NCBI RefSeq assembly: GCF_003014695.1
Contig: NZ_PYAS01000002.1
Location: 1-64,000 of the forward strand
Reading direction: 5' to 3'
From: Dyadobacter jiangsuensis
Lineage (GTDB): Bacteria > Bacteroidota > Bacteroidia > Cytophagales > Spirosomataceae
DNA: 64,000 nt
Positions 27,865 through 37,091 of this stretch are shown here, piece after piece. Made by a program: the position numbers and the translations under genes. The first letter of the stretch is position 1. Each line of letters opens with the position of its first letter. The notes beneath the pieces are model-generated. The model was given only the letters and a program-made list of their open reading frames with translations. It made no database searches and was not told the DNA's origin.

Positions 27865-27917
27865 CCGCCGAAAGTCGGTACACACGATCGGCCGTCGGCG
27901 GTCAGTCGTCGGTCGTC
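27842..27917. repeat. Inverted heptamer array forming a long hairpin
   Basis: Left arm 27842-27871 consists of units gacggcc, gacggcc, gacagct, gaccgcc. The right arm 27888-27917 is the inverted equivalent, pairing 24 of 30 positions over a 16-base loop. The stop codons of both convergent genes fall within its arms: TGA at 27862-27864 for the nucleotidyltransferase-like gene and TGA (27918-27916 on the minus strand) for the deacetylase. It probably ends both transcripts. Confidence 0.85.
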
Positions 27918-28914
27918 ATTTCACCTTCTGCCTCCGCTGCATCGCCTCCCGCCACGTAGTTAGTATAATTCCTTCCTTCTCAATATACTTTCGCAACTCC
28001 GGGTCGATCATCGCCAGGAAATCGCCTTCGCGGGTGGGCCAGGAGTCGGAGATTTGCGGGAAGACTTCGGTGTGGACCGTGCAATGCATGATGACCATCG
28101 TGAGGCCGGGTTTCAGTTTACCTATCGCTTCGATGTATTTTGCGGTTTTGTATTGCTGCAATGCTTTTGCGGATTTGTCGCCATTTTCGGGGCCCTTCCA
28201 TCCGTAGCTGGTGTTTTCCAGGTCGTCCAGGACTGGCAAGCCTGCCGCCCAAAGCTGTTTGCCGACGTTTTGAGTCATTTCAAACTGCTTGTCGATCATT
28301 TTTTCCTCGCCCCTGATAGCGGTATTGTGGCCGCCGGGAAACATCACAGGAATCTTTTCCTGCATTCCTACTTTCAAATACCTTTCCAAAAACTCGGGCG
28401 TCGCGAACAGCGTGCCCATATGCGAATCGAGGTGCGTAGGCTCGAAGCCCATCGTGCGTGCGCGTTCCAGCTGCGCGCGGATTTCGGTTTCGACTTCGCC
28501 CGGAGAGGCATTTTTGACAACATCTGCTACACCGCGCCACAATGCACCTTCCGGATCGGTAAGTCCTTTAACCTGGTTCTTGCCGGCCAGCGGCCCCCAG
28601 CGATAGTCTTTCCATTCCGACGTCATGGTCAGGTGCAGCCCCGCATCGATGTCCCTGTTTTCTTTCCAGTAATGCACAAAACCAGGCACCCAGCCGCACG
28701 GCATCATCACACTCAATGAATTGGCAACACCTTCGCGAATGGCTTTGATAGCGCCCTGGTTGGACTCGTAGGACATACCCACATCGTCGACGTGGATAAT
28801 GAGCACCTTTTTGCCTTTGGGATACCCGAGTTTTTCGGCGTAGGTAGGTTCTGTTGTCTGAGCGAAAGCGCTTCCGGACAATAGGATTGCAAATAGCAGT
28901 GACACTTTCTTCAT
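27916..28914 (-). CDS. ChbG/HpnK (YdjC) family carbohydrate deacetylase
   Basis: 332 residues with a signal peptide (about 1-18, LLFAILLSGSAFA). The metal-binding Asp-Asp lies in HVDDVGMSYESNQG (Asp43, Asp44), and the second ligand block LDSHMGTLF contains His and Ser of the YdjC family. These enzymes remove acetyl groups from chito-oligosaccharides or hopanoid precursors. The export signal suggests a periplasmic glycan substrate. A single gene, reading towards the heptamer hairpin; the next gene is divergent, 53 bases away. Confidence 0.88.
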   Translation of the reverse strand: MKKVSLLFAILLSGSAFAQTTEPTYAEKLGYPKGKKVLIIHVDDVGMSYESNQGAIKAIREGVANSLSVMMPCGWVPGFVHYWKENRDIDAGLHLTMTSEWKDYRWGPLAGKNQVKGLTDPEGALWRGVADVVKNASPGEVETEIRAQLERARTMGFEPTHLDSHMGTLFATPEFLERYLKVGMQEKIPVMFPGGHNTAIRGEEKMIDKQFEMTQNVGKQLWAAGLPVLDDLENTSYGWKGPENGDKSAKALQQYKTAKYIEAIGKLKPGLTMVIMHCTVHTEVFPQISDSWPTREGDFLAMIDPELRKYIEKEGIILTTWREAMQRRQKVK

Positions 28915-28967
28915 AAGCTCATTATTTGGTTATGTTTGCAGTTGCTCATTAACAGACTATACCCCTT

Positions 28968-29609
28968 ATGAAGAACTTCGTACTAGCGTTTTTACTGCTT
29001 TTTTACACGGGCCAGTTATCCGCGCAAAATGTGTCGGCGAGGGCGATCGTGAAGAAGGCTCTTTTGAAAACTACGGGCGGTAAGCAAGTGAAAAGTTTTA
29101 AACTCGTTACCACTTTCGACCGCTCAGGTACAGCTGCCTTAAAACAATCACAACGCAGCCCGATGCGCGATTTGATGGAGTCACTCATGAGCATTGCCCC
29201 CGACTCAGTTAAAGAGCAAATGGCCGCCGAAATAAAGCGCGTCAGCGAAACCCTCGATCAGGATTTGATAGCGATGTACGAGCGATTGGTAGATGTTTCA
29301 ATTGTCGATTTGAGCTTAAAAAGGGCTGTTCACCTGAGAACAGGCCTAACAAGTACCGAGGATACGAGTCGAACTGTGAAGGAAGTTCGCAAGGGTGAAA
29401 TGGCCCCGTTTATACTTAGTAATCCAGCATTATTGCTTGAATATATGGCGGTCGATACCGTTGAACTGCACTACACGGGAACGGCCGCTGTGGAGAATGA
29501 GGATCAGCACATTGTACAGGTAAAGACTGGTGACAAATGGATCGATGGTGATGATCGGGAAGGAAAGCCAGCTCGTGTCGCAGATTGTCATTCCGCAGGT
29601 AGATACTGA
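28968..29609 (+). CDS. 5' fragment of the frameshifted secreted protein
   Basis: 213 residues starting MKNFVLAFLLLFYTGQLSAQ. It has a signal peptide, then helical text up to residue 190. The last 25 residues (DDREGKPARVADCHSAGRY) are out of frame and meaningless. See the pseudogene entry for the joined reading. Confidence 0.6.
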   Translation: MKNFVLAFLLLFYTGQLSAQNVSARAIVKKALLKTTGGKQVKSFKLVTTFDRSGTAALKQSQRSPMRDLMESLMSIAPDSVKEQMAAEIKRVSETLDQDLIAMYERLVDVSIVDLSLKRAVHLRTGLTSTEDTSRTVKEVRKGEMAPFILSNPALLLEYMAVDTVELHYTGTAAVENEDQHIVQVKTGDKWIDGDDREGKPARVADCHSAGRY

Positions 29610-30498
29610 CCCGTTGATGGGAAAAGGGCCGGTGCATTATAAAGACATCCGTACGTTCAGAAATTACAAGAAGATATCCAACATGCTGCTACCGGCCGAT
29701 TTGGAGGAAACGAGTACGAGTTTCGGTATGACCGTTAAGCAAAATTTGGCTTGGAGTCACATCAATGAGCCATTTCCCGATTCCACATTTGCCCGTGAGC
29801 CAACGCCGGAGGAGAAAGCCCAATTCAGGTTTACGGATATTGGTAACAGCCTTTTTGTAATGGAATTAACCGGGGGGAATTTTGGGGGTATGCGTACACT
29901 TGTCGTGGAAAGCGGCCAGGTCATTGATCTCTTTACCGGATTCGTTTACAATGAAGTGATTATCGCTAAAATGAGAAGGGCTCTTGCTGACAAGTTTCCG
30001 GGAAAGAACATCCGGAATATCTTTGGCGCTCAGGCAATTTCCTGGGTTCAGTCCCTTTCAGATCTGTTTGATTCCGGTACGCAGTTGCATTGCCCCAAAG
30101 GGTTGGGCGTAATGTCGGAAGATCAGCTACATAAGTATAATGCGAAGGAAGACTCAACCTGGCGCGCCCGGCTTTCAGATGGTACCTTGCATCCTTTCGA
30201 CACCGGTTTTGTGAAGGACGGCTACCGGATTGTTATGCTTAATTCGAACCCGAACCCTAATTATGAACAGTGGCAGGTATGCTATTACCTGAGTAGCCAA
30301 AAGGCGATTTATGTAAATGGATACCTCGGAGAACCCGAAAAAGGGCGGAGTGCGACATCCTGGGAAAAACGATTGTATGAGATAATTACCCGTGACGGAT
30401 GGGCGGTTGAAAAGATAATATGCCCGAATGCACTCTCACATACGGCACCGCTCGCAATGAGCTATGAAGAGCTGCGACTGAGAGTCACTGCACAATAG
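29530..30498 (+). CDS. 3' fragment of the frameshifted secreted protein
   Basis: 322 residues from a GTG at 29530; the genuine coding sense begins about residue 7 (MVMIGKESQLV). It includes TSFGMTVKQNLAWSHINEP, then NLFT-like blocks and the end AMSYEELRLRVTAQ. No known domain is recognised. It overlaps the 5' fragment by 80 bases, which is the region of the shift. Confidence 0.6.
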   Translation: MTNGSMVMIGKESQLVSQIVIPQVDTDPLMGKGPVHYKDIRTFRNYKKISNMLLPADLEETSTSFGMTVKQNLAWSHINEPFPDSTFAREPTPEEKAQFRFTDIGNSLFVMELTGGNFGGMRTLVVESGQVIDLFTGFVYNEVIIAKMRRALADKFPGKNIRNIFGAQAISWVQSLSDLFDSGTQLHCPKGLGVMSEDQLHKYNAKEDSTWRARLSDGTLHPFDTGFVKDGYRIVMLNSNPNPNYEQWQVCYYLSSQKAIYVNGYLGEPEKGRSATSWEKRLYEIITRDGWAVEKIICPNALSHTAPLAMSYEELRLRVTAQ

Positions 30499-30554
30499 CC
30501 CTATTATTTTCGCGTTATTTGCCAACATTTTAACGCATCCCCTGACATTCCTGC

Positions 30555-31535
30555 ATGGCTAACTCGCGCAACCTGTTAACCTGTCTGCTATTGTGCCTGA
30601 TCATTCCGGCACAAGCCCAGCACTTTTCCCTAAGTCGCCTTTTTTATCCGAACCTGACGCTGAAAGCGGATTACACGGTGCCTGCGAGCCTCGACGGCAC
30701 ACGGGATTATGGTCTTTCGAGGACAGGTTTTTTCGGGATCATTCCCTTGCAGAGCGAGGTACAGCTGGGGTACAGCCTGCGCAAAAAATTCGACCTAAGA
30801 GCAGTTCATACCGTCGCCATTGCTCAGTATACCCAGATACAGCCAACATTCGACGGCAAGAACGACCCATCCAACGGCTATAAAACATTATCTCTCGGTG
30901 TGATCCGCTTGCAAGCGAGTATTCAGGACCGGCTTTGGGTTTATGGCGGCGGATTGGGTATGACGGAGAGCAATGAGACGTTTTTCAGCCCGCAGCCATT
31001 TTTCTGGGGCGGGGCGGCGAGAATGCACATTCTCGGGCTTCGTACGCAGTTTATGTATGGATCGGTGCTGGCCTATAATCAGAAGCTGCGTTTTATTCCG
31101 GTATTGGGGGTAAATAAGGGGCTGGGTAAACATTGGCGCGTTTCCGCATTGCTGCCGTTTATGGTCAATGCGAATTACAAGGCTACCAAATGGTTCAATG
31201 TCGATTTCCTGGCGGGATTAAATGGTTACAGCGGTGGTTTTCAGGTGCAAACACCGGAGGAAAAGGCCTTGCGGCGCGAGAATTACCGTCAGATGAAAAC
31301 CGGCGTTGCTGCCAATGCGCACTTGTTTTCGGTGCTGAATGTGTCGGTGGAGGCGGGTGTGACCACATTCAGGCAGCTGCGAACATTTAACAGCGCCCGC
31401 GAAAACCTCACGTCCTACACACCCGCAACCACGCCTTACATAGGCGCGAGCATACGTTACATCACGAGCCGGTCCAGTCTTTCGTCGAAATTCATGCGGC
31501 GGATGAGCCTGGGAGAGGGTGGTATTAACTGGTAA
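30555..31535 (+). CDS. Outer-membrane beta-barrel protein, DUF6268-like
   Basis: 326 residues with a signal peptide (LLTCLLLCLIIPAQAQ, cleavage near residue 22). The body alternates short amphipathic strands with aromatic ends (YGGGLGM, FIPVLGVNKGLGKHWRV, FNVDFLAGLNGYSGGF), as in outer-membrane barrels of Bacteroidota. The closing strand ends YIGASIRYIT, with a charged tail (FMRRMSLGEGGINW) after it. Cargo is unknown. It is 56 bases behind the frameshifted gene and may have belonged to the same transcript. Confidence 0.78.
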   Translation: MANSRNLLTCLLLCLIIPAQAQHFSLSRLFYPNLTLKADYTVPASLDGTRDYGLSRTGFFGIIPLQSEVQLGYSLRKKFDLRAVHTVAIAQYTQIQPTFDGKNDPSNGYKTLSLGVIRLQASIQDRLWVYGGGLGMTESNETFFSPQPFFWGGAARMHILGLRTQFMYGSVLAYNQKLRFIPVLGVNKGLGKHWRVSALLPFMVNANYKATKWFNVDFLAGLNGYSGGFQVQTPEEKALRRENYRQMKTGVAANAHLFSVLNVSVEAGVTTFRQLRTFNSARENLTSYTPATTPYIGASIRYITSRSSLSSKFMRRMSLGEGGINW

Positions 31536-31600
31536 GTTTCAGGCCGAAATATTTGTAAATTAGCCAGGAAACTTACTTCATTCACCTAACTAACAGCGCT

Positions 31601-32044
31601 ATGAGGACTTTCGGGCTTTTTCTACTCGTATTTCTGATCGGATTTGTCGCTTGCAAGAGCAGTAAAACCGCCAAAACAACACAAACAGCCATGTCTGAAA
31701 AAGCTACGCTGGAAGGAGAATGGGAGTTGAATTACATCATACTTCCGGGGAGTTCCTTCGAAGAACTTTACAAGGAGAAAAAGCCGGTCATAAGGTTCGA
31801 CCTCACTGAGCAGAAGTTCAGCGGGAACACAAGCTGCAATTCATTTGCCGGAAAGCTCAAAACGGACGGGCCTAAAATCGACTTCAACGAGCCTTTCATG
31901 ATGACCAAAATGTTTTGTCCCGGTGAAGGAGAAAACAAATTCGTAGAAACACTCAAAAAAGTGACGACCTATTCGGTGAGCGACGGAAATACATTGAACT
32001 TCATCTCCGGGGATATTGGCGTGATGCGTTTCACCCGGAAGTAG
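31601..32044 (+). CDS. META domain lipoprotein
   Basis: 147 residues. LFLLVFLIGFVACKSSK gives a lipobox with Cys at residue 18. The remainder is a META/HslJ-type domain: LEGEWELNYI, then FSGNTSCNSFAGKL and MTKMFCPG, and the end TLNFISGDIGVMRFTRK. The domain is common in outer-membrane lipoproteins linked to antibiotic tolerance or heat-shock protein HslJ. Its partner is unknown. It converges on the heptose-kinase gene with a 5-base gap. Confidence 0.85.
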   Translation: MRTFGLFLLVFLIGFVACKSSKTAKTTQTAMSEKATLEGEWELNYIILPGSSFEELYKEKKPVIRFDLTEQKFSGNTSCNSFAGKLKTDGPKIDFNEPFMMTKMFCPGEGENKFVETLKKVTTYSVSDGNTLNFISGDIGVMRFTRK

Positions 32045-32049
32045 GCGCG

Positions 32050-33027
32050 CTAAACCAGCCGTTTCGCTTCCGATTTCAATAGATCTTTATCAATAGGTAC
32101 CACACCGACCATCTCGCATACCAGCCCTCCGCCGAGGTTGGAAATGGCTGCTACGCTTTTGGCGGGAAGCCCTAATGCCACGCAGCAGGCGGCAATGCTG
32201 ATGACCGTGTCCCCAGCGCCGGAAACGTCGGCAATCTGGCGGATATGCGCCGGAAGTTTGTGGGTTTCGTTATTGAAATCAATGAAAACGCCTCTTTCCG
32301 ACAACGTGATCAATGCGCCGTTGACTTGAAGCGTATCTTTCAAATGCTGCACTGTCGCTTTCAGCTCGTCGAGGTTATCCACATTGAAATCCACTTTTAA
32401 ACCTTCGCGGAGCTCTTTCAGATTGGGTTTGAAAAGCGTGACGTGGTTATAGGCCAGGAAATTGCGCTTTTTGGGATCGACAACCGTCGGGACATTATTC
32501 GCATTGGCGAATGCAGTGATTTCGGCGATGGATTCGGGCGTAAGCACACCTTTGTCGTAATCTTCAAAAATGATTACCTGGCAGGAAGGGATCAGCTCCT
32601 TAGCCTTCGCGATCAGTTTTTCAGTTTCTGATTTTGAAACCGGCTTGTCGGTTTCGGTATCAATCCGGACCACCTGCTGGGAACCGGCGATAATCCGTTC
32701 TTTAATGGTGGTTATGCGGTCGTCGCTTCGGATCAGTCCTTCGCAGTTCAACCCTTTCTCTTTCAGGCTGTTTTCGAGCAGGTCGCCGGGGCCATCGGTG
32801 CCGATAACAGAGCAGATAATAGCTTCTGCACCGAGTGATTGTACATTCAACAGCACATTGCCTGCGCCGCCCAGCCGGTATTCCCTTTTTTGAACATTGA
32901 CCACCGGTACGGGAGCTTCCGGAGATATTCTTTCAACTTTTCCCCAAACATAGGAATCGAGCATTACATCGCCGATTACCAGTACACGAAGGGTATCAAA
33001 TGCTTCAAAAACCTGATCGATTGTCAT
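32050..33027 (-). CDS. hldA: Heptose-7-phosphate kinase (PfkB family), single domain
   Basis: 325 residues. LGGAGNVLLNVQSLGAEAI and the end ADVSGAGDTVISIAACCVA form the PfkB sugar-kinase signatures. FEDYDKGVLT and VDPKKRNFL match the D-glycero-beta-D-manno-heptose-7-phosphate kinase of LPS inner-core synthesis. Only the kinase half is present; E. coli HldE fuses it to an adenylyltransferase. The ATG at 33027 (MTIDQVFEAF) is chosen over the TTG at 33054. It sits next to a GNAT and ribBA on the same strand. Confidence 0.88.
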   Translation of the reverse strand: MTIDQVFEAFDTLRVLVIGDVMLDSYVWGKVERISPEAPVPVVNVQKREYRLGGAGNVLLNVQSLGAEAIICSVIGTDGPGDLLENSLKEKGLNCEGLIRSDDRITTIKERIIAGSQQVVRIDTETDKPVSKSETEKLIAKAKELIPSCQVIIFEDYDKGVLTPESIAEITAFANANNVPTVVDPKKRNFLAYNHVTLFKPNLKELREGLKVDFNVDNLDELKATVQHLKDTLQVNGALITLSERGVFIDFNNETHKLPAHIRQIADVSGAGDTVISIAACCVALGLPAKSVAAISNLGGGLVCEMVGVVPIDKDLLKSEAKRLV

Positions 33028-33069
33028 GTAGTTATGTGCTAAAATTGCCGGCAAATCTGCGGTAAAAAA

Positions 33070-33498
33070 TCAGACTTTGGCAACAAAATGCAGGCTGGCA
33101 ACCTGAAATCTTTTATTGAGATAAAGCCGGTGCGCGTCCGTCCGGGCCGCATTTACGCCCGAATCGAGATGGATTTCATTGAACCGTTCTTTCCGGGCAT
33201 ATTCCGTGATCCAGTCGAGCAGCATTCCTGCGTAGCCCTTGCCGCGCTGCGTCGGCAAAGTCGAAAGATCGTCGATGTAGATGTATTTTCCACGAAAAAG
33301 ATTGTAACCGGTTTCAAAAACGGCCACTGCGGCGGCATCGGGGCTGCCGTCTTCGATGAAAATGATTTGCCGGTTATCGGCGAGGGTTTGCTTGATGGCG
33401 TCGGTATAAATGTCGTCAGTCAGCAATGGCCGCAGCGCCTGGATAGCGCCGCGGCATTTGAGGATATCTGCGTCTGTTCGGACGGTTTCGATCGTCAT
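33070..33498 (-). CDS. GNAT family N-acetyltransferase
   Basis: 142 residues. The acetyl-CoA-binding motif A is [20 protein letters not shown], followed by [20 protein letters not shown] and a strand ending FVAKV. The substrate is unknown. Its ATG overlaps the ribBA stop by four bases (ATGA), so the two are translationally coupled. The gap to the heptose-kinase start is 42 bases. Confidence 0.9.
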   Translation of the reverse strand: MTIETVRTDADILKCRGAIQALRPLLTDDIYTDAIKQTLADNRQIIFIEDGSPDAAAVAVFETGYNLFRGKYIYIDDLSTLPTQRGKGYAGMLLDWITEYARKERFNEIHLDSGVNAARTDAHRLYLNKRFQVASLHFVAKV

Positions 33499-34748
33499 AG
33501 TCCTTTGTTATGTCCTACGATGGTCAGGTTGCTCAGATTGTGACCCATTTTGTCACGTTTGGTGAGCAGGTATTTCTCGTTATAGGGGTTGGCCGGGATT
33601 TCGATTCCCACCGAATCCACGATTTCAAGGCCGTAGCCAATTAATCCCGCACGTTTCTTAGGATTGTTGGTAATGAGCTTGATTTTGGTGAGTTCGAGAT
33701 CACGCAAAATCTGCGCACCTACACCATAGTCGCGGTCGTCCATTGGGAAGCCCAGTTCCAGGTTTGCCTCCACAGTGTCGCGGCCCATTTCCTGTAACTT
33801 ATAGGCCCTTAGTTTATTTAAAAGACCAATTCCGCGGCCTTCCTGGTTCATGTAAACGATCACCCCTTTACCGGCCTGATCCACCATTTCCATGGCGGCG
33901 TGCAGCTGAGGACCGCAGTCGCAACGGCATGAGCCGAAAATATCTCCCGTAACGCACGACGAATGCACGCGCACGAGTACAGGCTCGTCTTTTTCCCAGG
34001 TTCCTTTTACCAATGCAAGGTGCAAATCCCCGGTATTGATCTGGCGGTAGGCGATCAGGTCGAAATGGCCCCATTTGGTGGGCATATCGACGCCGATTTC
34101 ACGTTTGATCAGCGATTCTTCCCGAAGACGGTACTCGATCAGGTCCTTAATGCTGACGAGTTTCAAGTTGAAGCGATTCGCGATTTCGCGCAGTTGAGGC
34201 AGGCGCGCCATCGAACCATCTTCATTCAGAATCTCCACCAAAACACCTGCCGGTGATAGTCCGGCCAGACGCGGGAAATCGATCGCCGCTTCGGTATGGC
34301 CGGTGCGGCGAAGCACACCGCCTCTTTTGGCTTTCAGCGGGAAAATATGTCCGGGGCGGCCGAGATCCGTTGGCTTGGTGTCCTTGCTGACAAGCGCCTG
34401 GATGGTCTTGGAGCGGTCGCTGGCCGAAATACCGGTGGTACAGCCGTGCCCAAGCAAATCGACGGAAACGGTGAATGCAGTTTCGTGCAGGGCGGTGTTG
34501 TTGCCTACCATCATTTCCAGTTCAAGTTCGGCGCAGCGCTCTTCGGTAATGGGCACGCAGATAAGTCCGCGGCCTTCCCTCGCCATAAAATTGACTATTT
34601 CCGGCGTTACCAGTTCGGCAGCGCAGATAAAATCACCTTCATTTTCACGGTCTTCATCATCTACAACGATGATAAGCTCCCCTCTTTTGATTGCTTCGAT
34701 GGCGTCTTCGATAGAGTCCAGCGCAATCGGGTTCGTATTGTTACTCAT
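33495..34748 (-). CDS. ribBA: Bifunctional DHBP synthase/GTP cyclohydrolase II
   Basis: 417 residues and two domains. The RibB part (about 1-205) contains [14 protein letters not shown] and [14 protein letters not shown], and makes the four-carbon riboflavin precursor. The RibA part (about 210-410) has the zinc-binding [14 protein letters not shown] region and [16 protein letters not shown], and opens GTP. It supplies both precursors of riboflavin. No FMN riboswitch is seen; a -7 element, TACCTTTG on the minus strand, lies at 34799-34806. The GNAT follows with a four-base overlap. Confidence 0.96.
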   Translation of the reverse strand: MSNNTNPIALDSIEDAIEAIKRGELIIVVDDEDRENEGDFICAAELVTPEIVNFMAREGRGLICVPITEERCAELELEMMVGNNTALHETAFTVSVDLLGHGCTTGISASDRSKTIQALVSKDTKPTDLGRPGHIFPLKAKRGGVLRRTGHTEAAIDFPRLAGLSPAGVLVEILNEDGSMARLPQLREIANRFNLKLVSIKDLIEYRLREESLIKREIGVDMPTKWGHFDLIAYRQINTGDLHLALVKGTWEKDEPVLVRVHSSCVTGDIFGSCRCDCGPQLHAAMEMVDQAGKGVIVYMNQEGRGIGLLNKLRAYKLQEMGRDTVEANLELGFPMDDRDYGVGAQILRDLELTKIKLITNNPKKRAGLIGYGLEIVDSVGIEIPANPYNEKYLLTKRDKMGHNLSNLTIVGHNKGL

Positions 34749-34930
34749 TAATCGGGTTAATGAAAAAATAGTTTTAAACTAAAACTCGTTTTTACTCTGC
34801 AAAGGTACGTTGATAATGTCGAAAGTTCTATTTTTGAACGTCCGTTACAGATTGAACAAAGGATTTGCATGATCCGTTTCACGGGAGCAAACCCGGCTGG
34901 CACACCTTGCGGGAACCTACTTTACTCAAT

Positions 34931-36904
34931 ATGAAGCATAAGCTACTGATCGCATTTCTCCTTGGCATTTTTTCGCTTGTTATTCAGGAAGTTTCCGGTC
35001 AGGGCGCTAGTGCGAGGACAGAAGCTACACAGAGCTTTTGCGGTACTACGGGCGGATTTACCGTGACACCGGAAGTCGGTTGCGCGCCGCTGACGGTGAA
35101 TGTGAAAAATAAGGTGCCGAAACCGGAGAACCTTACCTATGCTTTCCGTTTCGACCGCAACCAGAATACTCCCCCCAGTCTGAGCGAAACCACACAGGAT
35201 TCTTCCTATACCTATCCTACGCCGGGCACTTTCACGATTTTACAGTACGGCAGTGCAGGTGGTACCGGTTTCAGTGCGTGTAAGGACGTGGTCGTAAAGG
35301 AAACGCGGGGGCCGAAGGGAGAACTGATAACCTGCACTAACGGCAAGGCGATGGTCACGCTCGGTGACGATCCGGTGACGAAGGCATATGATATCGTGAC
35401 GATCAACTGGGGCGATGGCGCGACATTGAATGTCAATGTGAAAACAAGTACCACAGCTTTTTTCGAACATAGTTATAATCCCGGCAACCTGCCAGCCATT
35501 ACTTTGAAAGGGTCTTACGCCAATAGCGTGTGTAATACCGAAGCGAATACCACCACCCTGACAGCCAACGGATCGCAATCGCTCACCGGTATCCGGATCA
35601 GAACCGTAGAAATGCCGGAAGATGGGAATGCGAAAATCATTTATGATGGAATGGAGGGAATCGAAACCAAGGTTTACATCGCCAAGGGAGACGGAGAATT
35701 TGTTTTTACCAACCAAAGCAGGAAAACCGGCGGGGTACAGTCGGTATCAGTCCCTCTGCTGGATCCGAAGGCTGTATACCGCTTTCAGCTCCGTTCGACG
35801 GACATTTGCGGTAATGTCATTACAAGCCCGATTGTAAGCAGCGTTGCGATCAAGGAGGGAGGCCTGTCGCTCGACGAAATCATCTCCCTCGAATGGGAGA
35901 CGGAGTCAAATACCGATGGAGTGGTGGAGTTTCAGTTGAAACGGAACGGCGCCGTAATTTTCACTACTCCCGACAAGCGTTCGTATGAAGATACGGATGT
36001 CAAATGCGGGAATACCTATCAATACGAGATCGTCACCATCATCAACAACGATGTCCGATCCTATTCGGCACCCATTAGATTGCAGCCTAAGAGTTCGGCT
36101 CCGGGCGACATTACCAATGCGTTGGTTACGGTGAAGGACAACAATACGATCGGCACCAAAGTGGAGCTTTCGGGCGAAGGGCTTACCAGCGAATACAACC
36201 TGGTTGTGGAGCGCGCAATGCTTGGCAGCTCGAACTTTGAGGTCGTTTCCCCTCCCAACAACCAGAGTTTGCAATGGGATGATACAAACGTAAGCACTTC
36301 GCAGAGTTCCTATTGCTATCGTTTCCAGTACGAGAATGCCTGTAAAATGAAATCTCCGTCGTTCAGTACGCCGGTTTGCTCCATTTTGCTTGCAACCAAC
36401 ACGCCGGATATTGTCTGGAATCCCGAGGCGCCGTTCATCAGTACCGTTGAGACCTATACCTTGCAACAGGTCGATGGGGGAGGAAATGTGGTTAATGAAA
36501 CCGCGAAAGGCCTTTCTACCAGTCATACCCTCGATCTTGCCTCCCAATCCGATTTCGGTTACCGGATCGAAGCCAAATCGTCCGATGGTAATTTTACGAG
36601 CGTATCCAATTTGCTGAATTTCAGGAGTGAAGCGATTCTTCTCGTTCCCGATGCATTTACACCGAACGGCGATGCTTATAACGAGCGCTTCGAAGTGAAG
36701 GCTTATTTCGTTAAAGATTTCAAGATGTCTGTTTTCAGCCGCTGGGGCGAGGTGGTTTACCATTCCGAGGATATCGCCGAAGGCTGGGACGGAAACATCA
36801 AGACCGGCAAAGCTCCGGGCGGTTATTACCTCTACAAGATCGAAGCGACCAATGCTTCCGGCCAGACTGTGGTCAAAAATGGGAGCTTTCTCCTAATAAG
36901 ATAG
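34931..36904 (+). CDS. Secreted protein with gliding-motility-type C-terminal sorting domain
   Basis: 657 residues; start at the ATG at 34931 (MKHKLLIAFLLGIFSL, signal peptide about 1-22), not the earlier frame opening at 34865. A PKD-like domain (VGCAPLTVNVKNK, then YTYPTPGTFTILQYG) occupies about 35-110. Several FN3-like domains follow. The C-terminal 90 residues (VPDAFTPNGDAYNERFEVKA, then FSRWGEVVYHS and GGYYLYKIEATN) are the CHU_C domain that sends proteins through the type IX secretion system. It was probably duplicated to give the next gene. Likely an adhesin or cell-surface matrix protein. Confidence 0.9.
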   Translation: MKHKLLIAFLLGIFSLVIQEVSGQGASARTEATQSFCGTTGGFTVTPEVGCAPLTVNVKNKVPKPENLTYAFRFDRNQNTPPSLSETTQDSSYTYPTPGTFTILQYGSAGGTGFSACKDVVVKETRGPKGELITCTNGKAMVTLGDDPVTKAYDIVTINWGDGATLNVNVKTSTTAFFEHSYNPGNLPAITLKGSYANSVCNTEANTTTLTANGSQSLTGIRIRTVEMPEDGNAKIIYDGMEGIETKVYIAKGDGEFVFTNQSRKTGGVQSVSVPLLDPKAVYRFQLRSTDICGNVITSPIVSSVAIKEGGLSLDEIISLEWETESNTDGVVEFQLKRNGAVIFTTPDKRSYEDTDVKCGNTYQYEIVTIINNDVRSYSAPIRLQPKSSAPGDITNALVTVKDNNTIGTKVELSGEGLTSEYNLVVERAMLGSSNFEVVSPPNNQSLQWDDTNVSTSQSSYCYRFQYENACKMKSPSFSTPVCSILLATNTPDIVWNPEAPFISTVETYTLQQVDGGGNVVNETAKGLSTSHTLDLASQSDFGYRIEAKSSDGNFTSVSNLLNFRSEAILLVPDAFTPNGDAYNERFEVKAYFVKDFKMSVFSRWGEVVYHSEDIAEGWDGNIKTGKAPGGYYLYKIEATNASGQTVVKNGSFLLIR

Positions 36905-37091
36905 GATTTTTTCAAGACAATCTTTCCCGGGATAATACTTTTTTAATATGCCCGTTTAATAGGTACGCGTTACTGCCACCCCTAAATAGCTTATTTTTGC
37001 TATCGCGTTTTTGAATTCGTTATGATTCCCGGAAACTTATTGTTTTATCTATCGTCTTTGAAAAAAGGTCAGGGTTAAATATGCCACACTT

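Larger units (their letters stand above)
28968..30498 (+). pseudogene. Secreted outer-membrane-type protein split by a frameshift
   Basis: Two overlapping open frames make one protein. The first (28968-29609) has a signal peptide (LAFLLLFYTGQLSAQ) and runs through a LolA/lipoprotein-sorting-like region to QVKTGDKWIDG. There the correct continuation, VMIGKESQLVSQIVI, appears only in the other frame. Removing one G from the GATGGTGATG run around 29541-29550 joins them into WID-VMIGKESQ. The repaired protein would be about 510 residues. The lesion could be a real inactivation, a programmed slip, or a sequence error. Function of the intact protein is unknown, probably outer-membrane or periplasmic. 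Confidence 0.7.
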
